Below the pieces are notes generated by a model, which worked only from the letters and a program-made list of their open reading frames with translations, was not told the DNA's origin and did no database searches. Below are positions 63,165 through 64,000 of a DNA stretch of 64,000 nucleotides, piece after piece. The stretch's first letter is position 1. Each line of letters opens with the position of its first letter. This stretch comes from Croceicoccus pelagius (lineage in GTDB: Bacteria > Pseudomonadota > Alphaproteobacteria > Sphingomonadales > Sphingomonadaceae). A program made the position numbers and the translations under genes. The stretch covers positions 1-64,000 of the forward strand of contig NZ_LYWY01000040.1 in assembly GCF_001661915.1 (NCBI RefSeq). Direction: 5' to 3'.

Positions 63165-64000
63165 GCGCCTGCTCCTGCGGTCTGGGTGGAAGTTTCGGGC
63201 GCTGCCGACTTGCCGACGCGGATCACGTCCATCAGCGGCGCGCCGCCGAAGCTTTCCACCAGGTCGGCCAGGTCCTTTGCCGCATTTGGGCGGCCGCAGT
63301 TCCAGGCCATGTGCGCGGCATTGCCCAGCGTTTCGGGATCGGCTGCCATCGCCTCGATCTGGCGGGACAGTTCCTCGGGCGTGAACCTGTCCTGCCGGAT
63401 GGATCGCGCGCCGCCCGCTTCTGCCATGTCGCGCGCATTGGCGGACTGGTGATCGTCCATGGCACTGGGCAGCGGGATCAGGATCGCGGGGCGGCCCACG
63501 GCGGTCAGTTCGGCAATGGTCGATGCGCCCGCGCGGCCGATGAACAGGTGCGCGTCGGCAAGGCGTTCGGCCATGTCCTCGAAATAAGTGCCCAGCTCGG
63601 CGGGAATTTCGTGACGCTGATAGGCCTCGCGCACCGTATCGATGTCAGCGGCGCGGCACTGCTGCGTCACCTGCAACCGGTGCCGAATGCTCTTGGGCAA
63701 TTGCGCCAGGCCGTCGGGAACGACCTTGGACAGCACCGTCGCGCCCTGGCTACCGCCGGTGACGAGCACGCGCAGAAGGCCATTTTCGCTGAACGCCGGA
63801 TAAGGGCGGTCGCGCAGCTTGAGCACTTCGGCACGGACGGGATTGCCGACGAGGTGGATCTTATCCGCCGTGCCCGCAGGCATTCGTTCGATCTTTTCGT
63901 AGGCTGTGGCGATCGCCGCGACGCTACGGGCAAGGAAACGGTTCACGCGGCCCAGCACCGCGTTCTGTTCGTGGATCACCGACGGCACTTTGGCGGCGCG
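63161..64000 (-). CDS. murG: MurG N-acetylglucosaminyltransferase, 5' part outside the window
   Basis: MurG transfers GlcNAc to lipid I, giving lipid II, at the inner membrane face. About 280 C-terminal residues are visible, starting before [20 protein letters not shown], with the GGSQGA loop, the CRAADI segment and the donor-site [23 protein letters not shown]. The N-terminal GT-B half continues beyond 64000. The reading frame is open to the window edge, with no damage seen. Confidence 0.96.
   Translation of the reverse strand, partial: RAAKVPSVIHEQNAVLGRVNRFLARSVAAIATAYEKIERMPAGTADKIHLVGNPVRAEVLKLRDRPYPAFSENGLLRVLVTGGSQGATVLSKVVPDGLAQLPKSIRHRLQVTQQCRAADIDTVREAYQRHEIPAELGTYFEDMAERLADAHLFIGRAGASTIAELTAVGRPAILIPLPSAMDDHQSANARDMAEAGGARSIRQDRFTPEELSRQIEAMAADPETLGNAAHMAWNCGRPNAAKDLADLVESFGGAPLMDVIRVGKSAAPETSTQTAGAGA

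Overview
The window looks like chromosomal DNA of a GC-rich alphaproteobacterium, most likely a sphingomonad (Sphingomonadales, possibly Erythrobacteraceae). That is an inference from gene order (murG-murC-murB-ftsQ-ftsA-ftsZ, hemC-hemD followed by a mitofilin-like gene, serC-serA-hisZ) and from protein character. No 16S rRNA gene is present to confirm it. Nearly all of the sequence is coding. Only the left 4.8 kb looks mobile.

Left edge (1-4890): an IS21-family element (istA-istB), cut off by the window start, has inserted into the 5' end of a DUF2924 gene. A large serine recombinase follows, then a 0.4 kb repeat-bearing spacer and a tRNA-Ser(GGA) whose 3' end faces the recombinase. This resembles one end of an integrated element. 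From 4996 to 13602 lie housekeeping genes: a winged-helix regulator with a pseudo-receiver, purA, hisZ, serA and serC (the last with a candidate serC-type RNA leader), plus a plus-strand pair (secreted esterase, aldo/keto reductase) closed by a terminator. From 13714 to 16949 are an extensin-like lipoprotein, a second lipoprotein, a yybP-ykoY manganese riboswitch in front of a GDT1-type Mn exporter, and a FixJ-like regulator with a damaged receiver.

The most interesting block is 17102-22077: a minus-strand operon of an alpha/beta hydrolase, a circularly permuted ATP-grasp ligase, an alpha-E protein, a transglutaminase-like protease and the proteasome homologue Anbu. This gene set has been predicted, but not shown, to make and break an unknown peptide or amide modification. 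Then come a DUF3617 lipoprotein, a J-domain protein, uvrB, a secreted S10 carboxypeptidase, and a six-gene minus-strand run tsaD-gpsA-flippase-OmpA-small membrane protein-HhH protein. Diverging from that run are hemC-hemD-mitofilin-like. A UbiH-type hydroxylase, a DsbD-family protein, a receiver, aroQ and an SDR follow.

The second notable block is 41633-47883, four overlapping genes: a BcsB-like periplasmic protein, a cellulose-synthase-like GT2 with an N-terminal MshEN-type domain, a polytopic membrane protein, and a response regulator with a degenerate GGDEF domain. I read it as a cyclic-di-GMP-linked polysaccharide synthase that is not a standard bcs operon. The right end carries an M16 peptidase lipoprotein, tRNA-Ala(CGC), a proline-rich lipoprotein, a Bax-inhibitor-1 protein, ybjN-like/proC, a TPR protein, and the division cluster. 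That cluster lacks ddl between murB and ftsQ and has a metallo-beta-lactamase/rhodanese gene between ftsA and ftsZ. murG runs off the window.
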